From the NCBI GenBank assembly GCA_031253875.1, contig JAIRVN010000001.1, forward strand, positions 1 through 7,509: a stretch of 7,509 nucleotides of DNA, in the 5' to 3' direction. A program made the translations under genes and the position numbers. Source of the DNA: Deltaproteobacteria bacterium. GTDB taxonomy: Bacteria > Desulfobacterota > Desulfovibrionia > Desulfovibrionales > Desulfovibrionaceae. Of this stretch, positions 6,806 to 7,509 are shown one piece after another (the stretch's first letter is position 1; every line of letters begins with the position of its first letter). A model generated the notes under the pieces. That model was not told the DNA's origin, searched no databases, and saw nothing but the letters and a program-made list of their open reading frames with translations.

Positions 6806-6822
6806 TTGGCGCGTTCTTTGCA
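6806..6822 (+). promoter_or_regulatory. Candidate sigma-54 (RpoN) -24/-12 promoter
   Basis: TTGGCGCGTTCTTTGCA matches the RpoN consensus YTGGCACG-N4-TTGCW with one change (A to G). The invariant GG (6808-6809) and GC (6820-6821) are separated by exactly 10 bp. Transcription would start near 6833, about 25 nt before the plus-strand TPR gene. Such promoters need an enhancer-binding activator ATPase, normally bound 80-150 bp upstream. No activator gene is in this window. Confidence 0.55.
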
Positions 6823-6857
6823 ACCTTTATTTCATGCCAAAGCATTTTGGGGGGAGA

Positions 6858-7509
6858 ATGATGCCTTCTTTTTGTTGGGAAGACCAGCCGCACAGCCTGC
6901 GCACCCGGCTTTTGCAGGGCGGCGTCGGCAAAGCGCATGTCATGGAGACGGCGCAGGAAGCCTTCGATCTTCTGTCCGCCACGCCGCCCGAACGACAGGC
7001 CGAGCTTTATCTGCTTGCCCGCGACATGTTGCTCGCGGCTTGGGAAGACGCATGGTTTGAACCGGCCATTTCAGCTTCTTTGCGCAGCATTCAGGAAATC
7101 CAGCCCTTTTTGCATCCCGCTCTCCTTGAAATTCTCCATTTCTGCACGAAACAACCGCAACCTGATCCGGCGCTCGCGGAACGTCTCAGGCCAGAGCTCG
7201 CGCGCGATGCGGAACACTATGAGCATATGCTCGACAACGCCCGGCGACGCAACGATCATCCGTTCTTCGTACTTGAGCGGGCCGTGACGCATGCCCTGCG
7301 CGAACACCGCCCGGCCTGGCTGCGCAGTTTCCTTCAGCGCGACAACTTTTTGCCGGAGCCTCTCAAGATCGGCCTTTCCGCCGACACGCTCTTTGCCGAA
7401 GGCGATTATGCCAGAGCAGCGGCAGCGTATTCGCGCGCCCATGCGGCCCTGCCCTTCCTGGCCTGGGAGCAGCGCCGGGCGGAAGCTTTCTGCCGCGCCG
7501 GCCGGCGCG
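6858..7509 (+). CDS. TPR-containing protein of unknown function (cut by right edge)
   Basis: An open frame of 217 codons runs off the window with no stop. Two adjacent ATGs (6858 and 6861) follow a G-rich Shine-Dalgarno (GGGGGGAG, 6849-6856). The second ATG has the better spacing, so the true start may be 6861. There is no signal peptide or membrane segment in the visible part. The first 165 residues look helical and rich in Ala, Leu, Arg and Trp, and I recognise no family there. Residues about 173-205 (ADTLFAEGDYARAAAAYSRA, then LP) match one tetratricopeptide repeat, and what follows may start another. TPR segments usually bind proteins, so a scaffold or adaptor role is possible. The gene is divergent from cbpA and preceded by a candidate sigma-54 promoter. 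The codon pattern looks coding, and the opposite-strand open frame at 7071-7442 is taken as its shadow. Confidence 0.75.
   Translation, partial: MMPSFCWEDQPHSLRTRLLQGGVGKAHVMETAQEAFDLLSATPPERQAELYLLARDMLLAAWEDAWFEPAISASLRSIQEIQPFLHPALLEILHFCTKQPQPDPALAERLRPELARDAEHYEHMLDNARRRNDHPFFVLERAVTHALREHRPAWLRSFLQRDNFLPEPLKIGLSADTLFAEGDYARAAAAYSRAHAALPFLAWEQRRAEAFCRAGRR

Noticed and set aside
7071..7442. A 123-codon minus-strand frame
   Set aside because: It is antisense to the TPR gene; the sense frame has a good Shine-Dalgarno and a clear TPR motif, so this is taken as a shadow.

Overview
The window looks like chromosomal core DNA from a GC-rich delta-proteobacterium (Desulfobacterota), most likely a Desulfovibrio-type organism. 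The basis is the combination of a membrane-anchored RNase Y gene, a 6S RNA next to zapA, a DnaJ/CbpA-ClpB pair and a candidate sigma-54 promoter. This assignment is inference from gene content and family resemblance, not from a database comparison.

Almost everything lies on the minus strand and reads from right to left: cbpA (J-domain co-chaperone), clpB (disaggregase), glmU (UDP-GlcNAc synthesis), zapB and zapA (small FtsZ-ring factors), ssrS (6S RNA) and rny (RNase Y, cut by the left edge). Gaps are short: 59 bp between cbpA and clpB, 45 bp between clpB and glmU, 120 bp between glmU and zapB, and 169 bp between zapB and zapA. The 361 bp between zapA and rny hold the 6S RNA plus a GC-rich hairpin and the rny leader. 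Transcription may run through much of the cluster, but glmU has its own good promoter candidate with a perfect TATAAT, whose -35 box sits inside the last codons of clpB. On the right edge, divergent from cbpA, a plus-strand gene for a TPR-containing protein of unknown function begins and runs off the window. It is preceded by a well-formed -24/-12 (sigma-54) promoter match.

Functionally, cbpA and clpB form a protein-disaggregation module. GlmU makes the precursor for peptidoglycan and LPS, and ZapB/ZapA support the division ring, so glmU-zapB-zapA is an envelope-growth and division group. The 6S RNA and RNase Y are global regulators of transcription and mRNA decay. The zapA-ssrS neighbourhood is also found in E. 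coli, where fau (ygfA) rather than rny follows.

I see no CRISPR array, insertion sequence, tRNA, prophage or defence system, and no convincing new multi-gene system. The points most worth a second look are the 6S RNA locus, the ZapB-like gene, the sigma-54 promoter with a nearby perfect inverted repeat, the promoter inside the clpB end, and the sharp codon-usage difference between the chaperone/glmU genes and the zap/rny genes.
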